NCBI RefSeq assembly: GCF_006538365.1
Contig: NZ_BJKN01000002.1
Span: 709,119-773,118 of the forward strand
Length of the DNA: 64,000 nucleotides
Direction of reading: 5' to 3'
Source of the DNA: Moorella sp. E308F
GTDB taxonomy: Bacteria > Bacillota > DSM-521 > Neomoorellales > Neomoorellaceae
In this document: in pieces, positions 18,336 to 27,117 of the stretch
Layout: every line of letters starts with the position of its first letter
How positions within the stretch are numbered: position 1 is the first letter of the stretch
Program-made: the position numbers and the translations under genes
The notes under the pieces: model-generated
The model's database searches: none
The model's input: the letters and a program-made list of their open reading frames with translations, nothing else
Told to the model about the DNA's origin: nothing

Positions 18336-19679
18336 CTACTGAATAACGACGTGGCCGCAGCATCCCGCTACCAGCCCTTTTCCCGTAGCTGGAACTACTT
18401 CTACGTCAACTTTCAGTTCAGCGGCAAGCATTTCCGGCGTCAGGTCATCCAGAAAAACCGGGGCATCCCTTTTTAACATGACGTCGGGGATGAGAATAAC
18501 TCCGTCTTTTTCCCGAACCCAGGAGGCGGCTTCTTTTAAGCCCCTTAACAGGTCCCGGCCGGTCAGTAGTCCGGCCACCGTCACCTGCGGGCCAAAGAAA
18601 AAGTTCGTTACCGGAACCACCCTGGCTTCCAGGTTGCCGGCCCTTGCCATCACCTCCTGAACTAGCCCCTCCAGGACTGGTGCCGCCAGGGTACCGGTAG
18701 CTATTATCACCCGGCGAGTCTGGATTTCAGGTCGGTTGAGGTTGGCCAGAACAGCTTCAAAATCATCCAGAAAAAGGCGCGTGAGACCAACACCATTTTC
18801 CGTCTGGGGAAAGTCGTCATAGTAAGAAGCTGCAGGTAGGGGAAGATTGGCCAGCAAATAGAATTCATCGGCGCCGTAGACCAGGCCGCACCCAAAGCGG
18901 CGGCGAAACCCAACCTGCCAGGCTGCAATCCGGTTTACTATTGCTGCGGCCTCCTCCGGCGTCACCCTCCTTAAAGGGAATAAATGCTCCCGCCGTGAGG
19001 TCAGGCCCACAGGTACTACCGCAATGGATTGGACGGCTGGAAAAAGGCTGCTGAGGTCCTTTACCGTCCGCTCTAACTCCGGGCCGTCATTAAGCCCCGG
19101 GCAGAGGACAATCTGGGTATGCATCTGAATGCCGGAGGCGGCCAGTTTCCGCAGCTGTGCCATTATCTCCCCGCCACGGGGATTTCCTAATAGCTTGCTT
19201 CTTAATTGCGGGTTGGTGGTATGGACGGAAATATAGAGAGGGCTGAGGTGCCAGCGCAATATATATTCCCAGTCCCCAGGTTTTAAGTTGGTGAGGGTAA
19301 TAAAATTGCCGTGAAGAAAAGAATAACGATAGTCGTCATCTTTGATATAAAGACCGGGCCGTAAGCCCCGGGGCATCTGGTCGACAAAACAAAAAAGGCA
19401 TTTATTCCCGCAACGGCGCAGGCCATCAAAGGTAGCAGAGGCAAATTCCAGCCCCAGGTCCTCATCGTAATCCTTTTCAATTTCCAGAAGCCATCGTTCA
19501 CCGCCAGGTTTTTCAATCTCTACCTCCAGGTTTTCACCGGCGCAAAGGTAACGGTAAACAATCAGGTCGGGCACCCTTTCCCCGTTGATGGCTACCAGTA
19601 CATCGCCAGGGTTGATGCCCAGCGCGGCGGCTATACTGTCCGGCCGGACGGCTGTTATTACTGCCCTTTGTTTAGCCAA
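18336..19679 (-). CDS. DUF512 family protein: PDZ-like plus radical-SAM-like iron-sulfur protein
   Basis: The N-terminal 65 residues form a PDZ-like domain (ITAVRPDSIAAALGINPGDVLVAING). A radical-SAM-type barrel follows with CGNKCLFCFVDQ near residue 90, whose three cysteines can hold a [4Fe-4S] cluster, and then the DUF512 region (VPVGLTSRREHLFPLR near 230, YGADEFYLLA near 275). I chose TTG at 19679 (447 residues) because AGGAG lies 11 bases upstream; an ATG at 19730 adds 17 poorly conserved residues. In clostridia this family is a frequent neighbour of der, as here. The substrate is unknown. Confidence 0.85.
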   Translation of the reverse strand: MAKQRAVITAVRPDSIAAALGINPGDVLVAINGERVPDLIVYRYLCAGENLEVEIEKPGGERWLLEIEKDYDEDLGLEFASATFDGLRRCGNKCLFCFVDQMPRGLRPGLYIKDDDYRYSFLHGNFITLTNLKPGDWEYILRWHLSPLYISVHTTNPQLRSKLLGNPRGGEIMAQLRKLAASGIQMHTQIVLCPGLNDGPELERTVKDLSSLFPAVQSIAVVPVGLTSRREHLFPLRRVTPEEAAAIVNRIAAWQVGFRRRFGCGLVYGADEFYLLANLPLPAASYYDDFPQTENGVGLTRLFLDDFEAVLANLNRPEIQTRRVIIATGTLAAPVLEGLVQEVMARAGNLEARVVPVTNFFFGPQVTVAGLLTGRDLLRGLKEAASWVREKDGVILIPDVMLKRDAPVFLDDLTPEMLAAELKVDVEVVPATGKGLVAGCCGHVVIQ

Positions 19680-19800
19680 GTAGATGTCATCTCCTGACTT
19701 CCCTTGCCCAGGTCCAGCTGTAATATACATGGCCTGCGCTTTTTCGCCTTAATTATCCAATATTTTACCCCCGCCGTCAAGGTTTTGCTGGAAGCCTTTG

Positions 19801-20292
19801 TTATACGCCTGGATAGAGGTTCTGGCTGCCGGATTTAACGTTATGGAGTTCTTGCTGGCGAGCCTCCTTAACCAGGTTAACCAGGACGGGATAGTCTCGC
19901 CCCAGGCTAAACTGCAGCAGCAGACGCCCCAACCAGGCCAGTGATGGATAGCGCCGGCAAAAAGCGCCCGCCCGCCATAAAAAGGAAACCCGGTGGGAAA
20001 CGTCTATCCAAAGTACTTCACGCCGATCTTGGCCCAGGGCTGCCAGGAAAGTCTCTATAGCCCGCCGGGCTGCTTCGCCGTCATGGCCGACGGCAGCAGT
20101 ATAGACGGCATGGCCTTCTGGCGTATAACCTATATGGCGCATGCCGCCTTCCCCTTCAAAAGCGTCAAAGTGGGGCAATTTTTTTAACTCCTCCCAGGCC
20201 GGCTGCCGGCCTGGATTTAAAAAGCCCGCATGCAGGGCAGCGGCGATAACCCCCGCATGGGTACCACTAAAACAGGCATAGACGATAATCAC
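19801..20292 (-). CDS. DUF3189 family protein
   Basis: A 163-residue soluble protein that begins MIIVYACFSGTHAGVIAAALHAG, which resembles a nucleotide- or phosphate-binding beta-strand and loop. Later landmarks are LPHFDAFEGE near residue 40, GHAVYTAAVG near 62 and VLWIDVSHRV near 93. The next gene upstream encodes a clear paralogue with the same spacing of motifs. DUF3189 is, to my knowledge, confined to spore-forming Firmicutes and uncharacterised. It is transcribed after spoIIP and its sister gene with a gap of 24 bases. Confidence 0.75.
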   Translation of the reverse strand: MIIVYACFSGTHAGVIAAALHAGFLNPGRQPAWEELKKLPHFDAFEGEGGMRHIGYTPEGHAVYTAAVGHDGEAARRAIETFLAALGQDRREVLWIDVSHRVSFLWRAGAFCRRYPSLAWLGRLLLQFSLGRDYPVLVNLVKEARQQELHNVKSGSQNLYPGV

Positions 20293-20316
20293 CGTGGCAA
20301 ACCTTTCCGGGTAAAT

Positions 20317-20811
20317 TTATGCTTGTCTTGTTGGCGTCCCGGGTAATGCACGTGCTGGCATCCACAGATGCTGATTTTGTTCTACTAGCTTCAACAGACT
20401 GGCGAAAGCGCGCCTGGTACCCAGGACAACCAAAGGCCGGCCCAGGAACGTCAGGCCCATACGGCGCGAAGTAAAACCGCCGATCCGCATGAGAAGATTT
20501 ACCAGAGGAGAGGTATTAAGAAGCAGGATGTCCTGCCGCTTTATTCCCAGTGTTGCTGCCAGATCATAGAGAAGGGCTTCAAATCGGCTACCCAGGTTCT
20601 TTTTACCCACGGCATAGACCCTGTTACCATACACATCGGTACCCATAAATTTTAGTTCTCCTTCTTCTCCCCGGCTGCGACCATCAAAATACGGCAGGGC
20701 CAGGAGTTCCGCTGCCGTAGGTAACCTGTTCCGGGGCAATAGCCCCAGGTGGATAGCCGCCGTCGTAACCGAAGAATGGGAACCACCAAAACAGTGGTAT
20801 ATGACAATCAT
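20317..20811 (-). CDS. DUF3189 family protein (tandem paralogue)
   Basis: Paralogue of the downstream gene: MIVIYHCFGGSHSSVTTAAIHLG aligns with its N-terminus, LPYFDGRSRGEEGE with its FDAFEGE motif, YGNRVYAVG with GHAVYTAAVG, and ILLLNTSPLVN with VLWIDVSHRV. ATG at 20811 (164 residues) lies one base after the spoIIP stop, so the genes are coupled; the frame is open 22 codons further but that only overlaps spoIIP. The conserved S-H pair after the first strand may be functional, which is inference. Role unknown, likely tied to sporulation by context. Confidence 0.78.
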   Translation of the reverse strand: MIVIYHCFGGSHSSVTTAAIHLGLLPRNRLPTAAELLALPYFDGRSRGEEGELKFMGTDVYGNRVYAVGKKNLGSRFEALLYDLAATLGIKRQDILLLNTSPLVNLLMRIGGFTSRRMGLTFLGRPLVVLGTRRAFASLLKLVEQNQHLWMPARALPGTPTRQA

Positions 20812-20812
20812 T

Positions 20813-22108
20813 TTAATCCTTTTGCCAGTCAGCCCTTTCCTCATTGGATGATGATTCTGGGGCAGGTTTCTTGACATATTTTACCATTTCCTTCTGGTTG
20901 TCAGGTTCCCGCCCTTCTTCTCTAGGCATCACGGGCCGCCTTGCCCGCCTCCACCCCAGTAAATTGATCCACTCTATCGAAGTAAACTGCTTCAGCCTGG
21001 ACACAGCTTTATCCCAGCTGCCGGTAGAAACAATCAGGAAGGCACCGCCGCCAAGGATGACGGCCAGGATAACAAACAGAACGCCTTTCCAGTCGGCAGC
21101 CGTACTAGAAGTCCGGGCGGCCGTAGGCCGGGCAGCCACACCCAGGACAGGGGGTACAATGTCAGCAAAAAGAGTTGCCCCCCGTTCGGCTTCAGGCAGA
21201 GTGTTGGTATAGGTACCGACTTCCATGAGCAAGGCCCGGGGTGACAGGTCCTGGTTATAGCTGCCGGCGCCGATAAAAATCCCCCTGATCAAGCCGGGAT
21301 ACCTGGAATCGGCGGCTGCCTTGAGCCGTTTGGCAAAATCCAGGTTGGCGCTCATATTCTGATTTTCCCGGCCGACGACCAGTCGAACCATCGTTACATC
21401 CTGGTCGTTAATGTTGCGGCGATAAAAGGAGGGATCAGGTACGCCATCGCGGTGCAGGTCAAAAATGGCTGCTGCCCCTTTTTGCAGTAAACCCACGGCC
21501 GTGCGACGCGATCGCCGGTAGGCCGCGTCGTCATGGGGGGCATGGGAGGTCTGGTCATCGATTACAGTTAAGCCCAGGCTGCGCAGACGATTGGCAAAGG
21601 CCGTACCCACCTTCAGGATGCCACCACGGCCAGGTATACTCTCTGCACCTTGAGTGGGTACGTAGGATTCGTCATCATGGGAATGGTAAATGCCGATTAC
21701 CTGGGTGCCTTCGGCCTGAACCGGGGCAACTGCTTGCGAGGGAACAACAACCTTTTCTTCTCCACGGGAAAGCTGCTCTATACCTATTTCCCGGCAGATA
21801 GCCCGGTTCCCTTCAACACGAATTACCTTATAACGGTGGTTGTCGGCGGCAATAAATTCATCGTTGATGTAAATCCGGCGGGCCATCATATCCAGGATCC
21901 GTCCCTGTTCGTCAACTAAAATGGAATATTCGCCTTCGGTATGGGTCTGGCTCATCAGCAGGTTTTTCAGGCTGAAGACCCTGGTAGTAGCTACCTTCCG
22001 GCTTTCCTGGAAGGTAAAGATAGCCACCAGGGCCAAGGCGGAAACCAAAAGGATCAATCCACCCCAAAATCTTCGAGGTCTCCTTAATTTATTCACCCTG
22101 TTCACCAC
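20813..22108 (-). CDS. SpoIIP-like sporulation amidase with extra C-terminal membrane segment
   Basis: Resembles SpoIIP, the peptidoglycan amidase/endopeptidase of engulfment. An N-terminal membrane helix spans about residues 15-33. The catalytic part has YHSHDDESYVPT near 142, a DLHRDGVPD segment near 213, VVGRENQNMS near 240, and LLMEVGTYTNTLPEA near 292, matching the H, H and E positions of the family. Unlike Bacillus SpoIIP it has a second hydrophobic helix near 345-365 and a charged tail of about 65 residues, so its C-terminus would return to the cytoplasm. It is probably a paralogue, as the usual partner gpr is not adjacent. GTG at 22108 overlaps the upstream DUF1614 gene by 20 bases. 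Confidence 0.8.
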   Translation of the reverse strand: MVNRVNKLRRPRRFWGGLILLVSALALVAIFTFQESRKVATTRVFSLKNLLMSQTHTEGEYSILVDEQGRILDMMARRIYINDEFIAADNHRYKVIRVEGNRAICREIGIEQLSRGEEKVVVPSQAVAPVQAEGTQVIGIYHSHDDESYVPTQGAESIPGRGGILKVGTAFANRLRSLGLTVIDDQTSHAPHDDAAYRRSRRTAVGLLQKGAAAIFDLHRDGVPDPSFYRRNINDQDVTMVRLVVGRENQNMSANLDFAKRLKAAADSRYPGLIRGIFIGAGSYNQDLSPRALLMEVGTYTNTLPEAERGATLFADIVPPVLGVAARPTAARTSSTAADWKGVLFVILAVILGGGAFLIVSTGSWDKAVSRLKQFTSIEWINLLGWRRARRPVMPREEGREPDNQKEMVKYVKKPAPESSSNEERADWQKD

Positions 22109-22826
22109 CGTTATCCTTTTTATTGTCTGGTAAAGGTTTTAGTGAAGCTCCTCGCAATCCGGCCAGCAGGGAACGCGGGCGCCCGTCTGCCTTCGGCCCA
22201 CCCTGGATCCTTTCCCGCGCTTCACCGATAAATTCTGCCAGGAGTACGGCCACAACGGCGGCCATAAAAGTAACATCGATTATACCGGCCCCACCAAAGG
22301 CTACCGTTCCTCTTAAACCCCGGCTGAGGTAGTAAAAGAGGTCGACAAGATCCAGCAACAGCACTCCCAGGATGGCTCCTACAAAGGCTGCCCTGCGGGA
22401 GCGGCCTACAAGGTAGGCGACTACACCGGCGATGAGGGGGTAATAGTAAAGGGGGTCTAAGAGGCTCAGGCCGTAAACATTCCAGGCTTCCCGGCCCCGG
22501 GTCAGGATGCTGATACCAGAAAGTACGGCGGCGGTAATTACTGCTCCCAGCAAAGCCCGGCTCACTTCCCATGCGGTTCCAGCCCGGTACAGGACATAAA
22601 TGGCCAGGCCCAGAGGTATCAGGCCACCACCCACATTAACAGAAGTAACCACTCGCCCGCTAGTTATAGGGATATTGATAAAGCTCCCGCTAATCATAGC
22701 GACAATGAGGGCCAGGGCCGCCCGGTCGCTTAAATAAAGGCGGTCCAGAACCCGGTGGGCAAGGCCAAAATAGACCAGGACAAAGATGATAACTAACAAT
22801 AAAACACCGGTGGTATATCCCGTCAT
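22089..22826 (-). CDS. DUF1614 family membrane protein (second copy)
   Basis: A 245-residue membrane protein with about seven helices and a basic, hydrophilic tail of some 45 residues. It shares with the protein at 2497-3135 the turns SGSFINIPI (near 47), SVNVGGGLIPLGLAIY (near 62) and GGAGIIDVTFMAAVVAVLL (near 178). Function unknown. It is the first gene of a run that continues with the SpoIIP-like amidase and two DUF3189 genes, so a role in the sporulating cell envelope is possible. ATG at 22826 follows GGAAGGTGATTAACT. Confidence 0.8.
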   Translation of the reverse strand: MTGYTTGVLLLVIIFVLVYFGLAHRVLDRLYLSDRAALALIVAMISGSFINIPITSGRVVTSVNVGGGLIPLGLAIYVLYRAGTAWEVSRALLGAVITAAVLSGISILTRGREAWNVYGLSLLDPLYYYPLIAGVVAYLVGRSRRAAFVGAILGVLLLDLVDLFYYLSRGLRGTVAFGGAGIIDVTFMAAVVAVLLAEFIGEARERIQGGPKADGRPRSLLAGLRGASLKPLPDNKKDNGGEQGE

Positions 22827-23016
22827 AGTTAATCACCTTCCAGGGTTAGATTTCCCCGTCAGGTAAGAAATATACCGGTACCGGCCGGGAGAAAAGAGTC
22901 ACAATTAAAAAAGCTTGAAGAGTAGGCTCAAAGGAAAGGAGTTCCTCCAGGGGGTGTAAATCCTTGTAGGTGCCTAGCAGGCGAAATTTTTACAGATATA
23001 AGCCGTAGACTAAGGA

Positions 23017-23056
23017 TAAAAAAACCAAACCCTCATTATAAGATTGATGGGTTTGG
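23017..23056 (-). terminator. Terminator after fni
   Basis: CCAAACCC and GGGTTTGG pair across a 16-base loop and are followed by TTTTTTT on the minus strand, starting 10 bases after the fni stop. The rest of the 240-base gap (22827-23066) shows no gene. Confidence 0.85.
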
Positions 23057-23066
23057 CGGGAGTGTT

Positions 23067-24125
23067 TTAATAACGGCTACTGCAACCAGGCCGGCGCTGA
23101 ATACCCTCCAACCAGGCTTTTGTCTTCCCGGTAATGACTAAAGGTTTAGTTGCCAGTTCTGCCGGGGTGGTGCAGCCAGTTAAAAGGCAAATGCGTTTTA
23201 AATCTTCCTGCCAGCTGAAAATCTCCTGCGCCAGGGCCTCTTCCCCCTGGTCCAGGAGAATTTTTAAGAAATAGCCGGCCACGCCAACAATTTTAGCCCC
23301 CAGGGCCAGGGCCCGGGCGGCATCCAGGGCACTCCTGATACCGCCGGTGGCTACAATCTCCACCGGCAGGCCCAGTTCTTTAATTTCCAGGATGCTCACG
23401 GCGGTGGGCAAGCCCCAGTGGGCCAGGGCCGTAATCTGGCGGTCCCGACGTTTATTTTCAATAGCGGTAAAATCAGTCCCGCCGCGGCCGCCGACATCCA
23501 TGATACGGACGCCGCTATGATATAACTGTAAGGCTGCTTCCCGGGACAGGCCGAAGCCCACTTCTTTAGCAATAACAGGTATGTCCAGGAAGTTTACCAT
23601 ATCCTTTATATTTTTCAGCCAGCCCCGGAAGGAACGGTCGCCCTCTGGCATGACCATTTCCTGGGCAGCGTTGAGGTGTACTTGTAAACCGTCGGCCGCG
23701 ATCATGGCTACCGCTTCGCGGGCAGCGTCCAGGGAATTACCGGCACCTATATTGGCCAGGATTAAGCCTTGTGGATTTTCCCGGCGGGTGATGGCGAAAC
23801 TTTCCACCCAGGCTTTATTTTCTATAGCTGCCTTCTGGGAACCTACGGCCATGGCAATACCCGTCCGCCGGGCCACCCTGGCCAAGGCGGCATTGATGTC
23901 CTTTGTTTCTGGGGGCCCGCCGGTAAGGGCGTTAATAATAAAAGGGGCGGCTAGGGTTTTCCCCAGCCACCGGCAGCTAAGATTAATATCCGTCCAATCG
24001 AGTTCCGGCACGGCCTGGTGGATTAAATGAATATCCTCCAGGCCGCTGGTGCCGTAACCCTTTTCCTGGAAGAAACGCAGGTGTTCCAGCTTGCGCTGGC
24101 CCCTCCCAGCTATTGTCTCTGGCAT
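23067..24125 (-). CDS. fni: Isopentenyl-diphosphate delta-isomerase, type 2
   Basis: FMN-dependent enzyme that interconverts isopentenyl and dimethylallyl diphosphate. The 352 residues match the type 2 class. Conserved points are the basic N-terminus RKLEHLRFF, PFIINALTGG near residue 61, VGSQKAA near 93, ANIGAG near 120, HLNAAQEM near 150, MDVGGRGGTDF near 210 and ATGGIRSALDAARALALGA near 260. It lies immediately downstream of the ispH-rpsA fusion, which makes the two isoprenoid precursors in the MEP pathway, so the pair is a functional unit. Confidence 0.95.
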   Translation of the reverse strand: MPETIAGRGQRKLEHLRFFQEKGYGTSGLEDIHLIHQAVPELDWTDINLSCRWLGKTLAAPFIINALTGGPPETKDINAALARVARRTGIAMAVGSQKAAIENKAWVESFAITRRENPQGLILANIGAGNSLDAAREAVAMIAADGLQVHLNAAQEMVMPEGDRSFRGWLKNIKDMVNFLDIPVIAKEVGFGLSREAALQLYHSGVRIMDVGGRGGTDFTAIENKRRDRQITALAHWGLPTAVSILEIKELGLPVEIVATGGIRSALDAARALALGAKIVGVAGYFLKILLDQGEEALAQEIFSWQEDLKRICLLTGCTTPAELATKPLVITGKTKAWLEGIQRRPGCSSRY

Positions 24126-24143
24126 CCCCTTACGCCTCGCGTT

Positions 24144-26345
24144 TCATTTTGCCTCTTCGAAAAGCTCCCCAAACAGATCACCCAGTTTCACACCACTTTC
24201 TTCCTGGTTTTCCTGGGTCTTGTCTACTTGTTTGGACTGCTTTTTGGCTCTATCCCGCAGGGCCTGGCGGAGACTGAGGCTCATGCGCTGGGCTTCCTGG
24301 TCTACCCCCAGGATTTTAACCGGGATGACCTCCCCTACGTTTACCACATCCTCAGGTTTTTCTACGTGCCGGTCGGCCAGCTGGGAAATATGCACCAGGC
24401 CCTCGATACCTGGTTCGACTTCTACAAAAGCGCCAAAGGGAGCCAAGCGCAGAACTTTCCCTTCCACAATCGCTCCCACCGGGTAACGGCTGGCGGCCGT
24501 ATCCCAGGGATTGGGCAGGAGCTGTTTGCGACCCAGGGAAACTTTGCCTTCTTCCCTGTCGATACCCAGAATTTTGACTTCGATTTCCTGGCCTTCCGTC
24601 AGGGCATCCCGGGGATGTTCCACCCGGCCCCAGGAAATTTCTGAGACGTGGAGCAGGCCATCGACACCGCCAAGATCGACAAAGGCACCAAAGTTGGTCA
24701 GCCGCCGGACGATGCCTTTACGTACCTGGCCTACCTCCAGGCTGTCCCAGGTAGCCTGGCGTTGTTTTTCATATTCTTCTTCCAGGATGGCTTTCTGGGA
24801 AAGAACAACTTTATTCTTGCTGCGGTCCAGCTCGATAACCCGCAGGCGTAAAGTTTTACCCAGGTAAGCGTTTAAGTCTTCAACGTAACCCCTTTCGATG
24901 AGGGAAGCGGGGACGAAACCCCTGACACCCACATCGACAAGTAAGCCGCCTTTAACTACTTCGATAACTTCAGCCTGGAGCTCAGCGCCGCTGGTCAGGT
25001 ATTTTTCCAGTTTATCCCATGCAGCCCGGCGATCGGCGCGGCGCTTGGATAAAACGGGATGCCCTTCTTCGTTTACGGGCTTTAGGACCATGACATCGAT
25101 GGTATCGCCCACGGCTACTACTTCCCGCGGGTCGGTTACATTACGGTGAGAGAGTTCATTTAAAGGAATAATCCCCTCGCACTTTCCTCCCACATCCACC
25201 AGGACCTCATTATCGTTAACCTGGACTACTGTACCAGTGACAATGCTGCCCCGGCGCAGTTCAGGTATTTTAGTTTCCATTTGTTGCATTTCATTTTTCT
25301 GTTCTTCCTGCTGTTCTCCGGGAGCGGCCGGTTCCGCCACAGCCGGTTCTGCCGGGCCGGCTGCGGCTCCTGCTGCTACCGTAGCGTCCTCTGCTCCTGC
25401 AGCTGTAACGGCAGGACTATTTTCCGGTTTCACCTCAATTACGTTATTTTCCCCGGCCGGCGCAAAGTCGGCTCCTTCCGGTTTTCTTGCCGGTTCCTTT
25501 TCGTCTTCTGGAACCATTACTTTTTCCTGTTCAGCCAGCATTGCTACTACCTCCTCAATAATCCACGCTGGGGTCGAAGCGCCACCTGTAACCCCGACCC
25601 TCCGGGCATTATTAAACCACTGGCGACACAACTCCCCGGCCCTTTCCACGTGGTAGGTCGGCGTTCCCGTAGCCCGGCAGAGCTCAGCCAGGTGCCGGGT
25701 GTTAGCGCTTTCCTTACCGCCGACTACCACCATTATGTCTACCTGACGCGCAAGGTTAACTGCTGCTTCCTGGCGCCGGCGGGTAGCATGGCAGACGGTA
25801 TTGTGTACTACCAGAGTGTCCGTATTGGAACGCAAAACAGCTGCAACTTTCTCCAACCTCTCCTCCGGCTGGGTGGTCTGGGCTAGAACCGCCCGCCGGG
25901 GATGAAATGGCAGGGTTGCTGCTGCTTCTTTATTAGGAACTACTACTGCTCCCGGACCAGCCCAGCCTACTAGCCCTTTAACCTCGGGGTGTGCCGGATC
26001 ACCGACAATTATTACTTGGTAACCTTCTTCAGCCAGCTTCCTGGCCAGGCGCTGGGCCCGTGCCACGTAAGGGCAGGTAGCATCGATAACCTCCAGGCCC
26101 TTTTCCCGGGCAGCAGCTAAAATTTCCGGCGTCACGCCGTGGGAACGGATTAATACCCGGCCGCTTTCTACTTCTTCCAGGGAATTTACCGGGTGAACAC
26201 CTTCACTGGCCAGCTGTTCCACTACCTGCCGGTTGTGGACCAGTGCTCCCAGGGAGGCGACCGGTTTGGGAGCCTCTCTGGCTTGTTTTACGGCCCGCGT
26301 GACGCCAAAACAAAAGCCCGCATAATCAGCGACAATCACTTCCAC
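24144..26345 (-). CDS. ispH: IspH (HMBPP reductase) fused to ribosomal protein S1-like domains
   Basis: A 733-residue fusion. Residues 1-285 are IspH (LytB), the [4Fe-4S] enzyme of the last MEP step. The three cluster cysteines lie in AGFCFGVTRAV, DATCPYVARA and NTVCHATRRRQ. An acidic, alanine-rich linker (about 285-355) follows. Residues 360-710 hold four S1 RNA-binding repeats, seen by the recurring GSIVTGTV, GLLVDVGVRGFVPASL, FGAFVDLGGVDGLLHVSEISW and FGAFVEVEPGIEGLVHISQL. Known from Clostridia, where it may supply both isoprenoid synthesis and an S1-like function. GTG at 26345 is the start. It lies after plsC and its terminator, so it likely has its own promoter. Confidence 0.96.
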   Translation of the reverse strand: MEVIVADYAGFCFGVTRAVKQAREAPKPVASLGALVHNRQVVEQLASEGVHPVNSLEEVESGRVLIRSHGVTPEILAAAREKGLEVIDATCPYVARAQRLARKLAEEGYQVIIVGDPAHPEVKGLVGWAGPGAVVVPNKEAAATLPFHPRRAVLAQTTQPEERLEKVAAVLRSNTDTLVVHNTVCHATRRRQEAAVNLARQVDIMVVVGGKESANTRHLAELCRATGTPTYHVERAGELCRQWFNNARRVGVTGGASTPAWIIEEVVAMLAEQEKVMVPEDEKEPARKPEGADFAPAGENNVIEVKPENSPAVTAAGAEDATVAAGAAAGPAEPAVAEPAAPGEQQEEQKNEMQQMETKIPELRRGSIVTGTVVQVNDNEVLVDVGGKCEGIIPLNELSHRNVTDPREVVAVGDTIDVMVLKPVNEEGHPVLSKRRADRRAAWDKLEKYLTSGAELQAEVIEVVKGGLLVDVGVRGFVPASLIERGYVEDLNAYLGKTLRLRVIELDRSKNKVVLSQKAILEEEYEKQRQATWDSLEVGQVRKGIVRRLTNFGAFVDLGGVDGLLHVSEISWGRVEHPRDALTEGQEIEVKILGIDREEGKVSLGRKQLLPNPWDTAASRYPVGAIVEGKVLRLAPFGAFVEVEPGIEGLVHISQLADRHVEKPEDVVNVGEVIPVKILGVDQEAQRMSLSLRQALRDRAKKQSKQVDKTQENQEESGVKLGDLFGELFEEAK

Positions 26346-26446
26346 CTAAAGCTCTTCTCCTGGATCAAGGTTAAAATTTAGTTTGCTGATTCCAGCCAAG
26401 CATTATTTACATTTCGCGAAAAAGAAGCAAATTCCTGCCTGTCATT

Positions 26447-26470
26447 AAAAAAAGCCGGCTTTAAGCCAGC
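26447..26470 (-). terminator. Terminator overlapping the plsC stop codon
   Basis: GCTGGCT and AGCCGGC pair around TAA, which is the plsC stop codon, and are followed by TTTTTTTAAT on the minus strand. It ends the aro/cmk/plsC transcript. Confidence 0.85.
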
Positions 26471-27117
26471 ATTCTGGCTACTGCCTGGTAAGCGGCAGTC
26501 GTCAGATCCTGGACCTGCTGGGGTGTACTTGGACCAGCAATCTCAAATTTTAAAGGGGGGCCGAAGATCACTTTAATCCTGCCACCACGAAAGACTCTAT
26601 TGGTATTTTTTATGGCCACCGGCAATATAGGCGCACCGGTTTTCAAGGCCAGCAGGGCGGCGCCATGCTGGAAAGGAAGTAACCGGCCGTCCTTGCTGCG
26701 GGTGCCTTCGGGAAACATGCCGAGGACCTGGCCGTTATGGAGGACCTCCAGGGCTGCTTTTAAGGCCGCCCGGTCGGAGCGCCCCCGCCGGACGGGGAAG
26801 GCGTGCAGCCCCTTGATAATCCAGTTAACTACGGGAATATGGAAAAGCTCTTCCTTGGCCATAAAGCGCACCGTCCGGGGAGCAGCCACGCCGACAACCA
26901 CCGGGTCCAGAAGGGAGATATGGTTGGCAATAACAATAACCGGTCCTTCAAGGGGGAAGTTTTCCCGTCCCTGAACTTCCCAGCGGCAGAAAAAACGCAA
27001 GAAGAGATAGCAGACAAATTTAGCGAACTGGTAAAACACCTGGAGGATTCCTCCGAAAATAGGGTTCTTCCAAAAATGGTACCTTCTGGTGGGGATATGT
27101 CCCTGGCAAATTTTCAT
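26461..27117 (-). CDS. plsC: 1-acyl-sn-glycerol-3-phosphate acyltransferase
   Basis: Adds the second acyl chain to make phosphatidic acid at the membrane. The 218 residues contain the HX4D catalytic motif ANHISLLDP near residue 66, a FPVRRGRSDRAALK segment near 113, and MFPEGTRSKDGRL near 140. A hydrophobic segment near 30-45 would anchor it. The ATG at 27117 overlaps the cmk stop codon (ATGA). The cmk-plsC pair is common in Clostridia. Confidence 0.93.
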   Translation of the reverse strand: MKICQGHIPTRRYHFWKNPIFGGILQVFYQFAKFVCYLFLRFFCRWEVQGRENFPLEGPVIVIANHISLLDPVVVGVAAPRTVRFMAKEELFHIPVVNWIIKGLHAFPVRRGRSDRAALKAALEVLHNGQVLGMFPEGTRSKDGRLLPFQHGAALLALKTGAPILPVAIKNTNRVFRGGRIKVIFGPPLKFEIAGPSTPQQVQDLTTAAYQAVARMLA

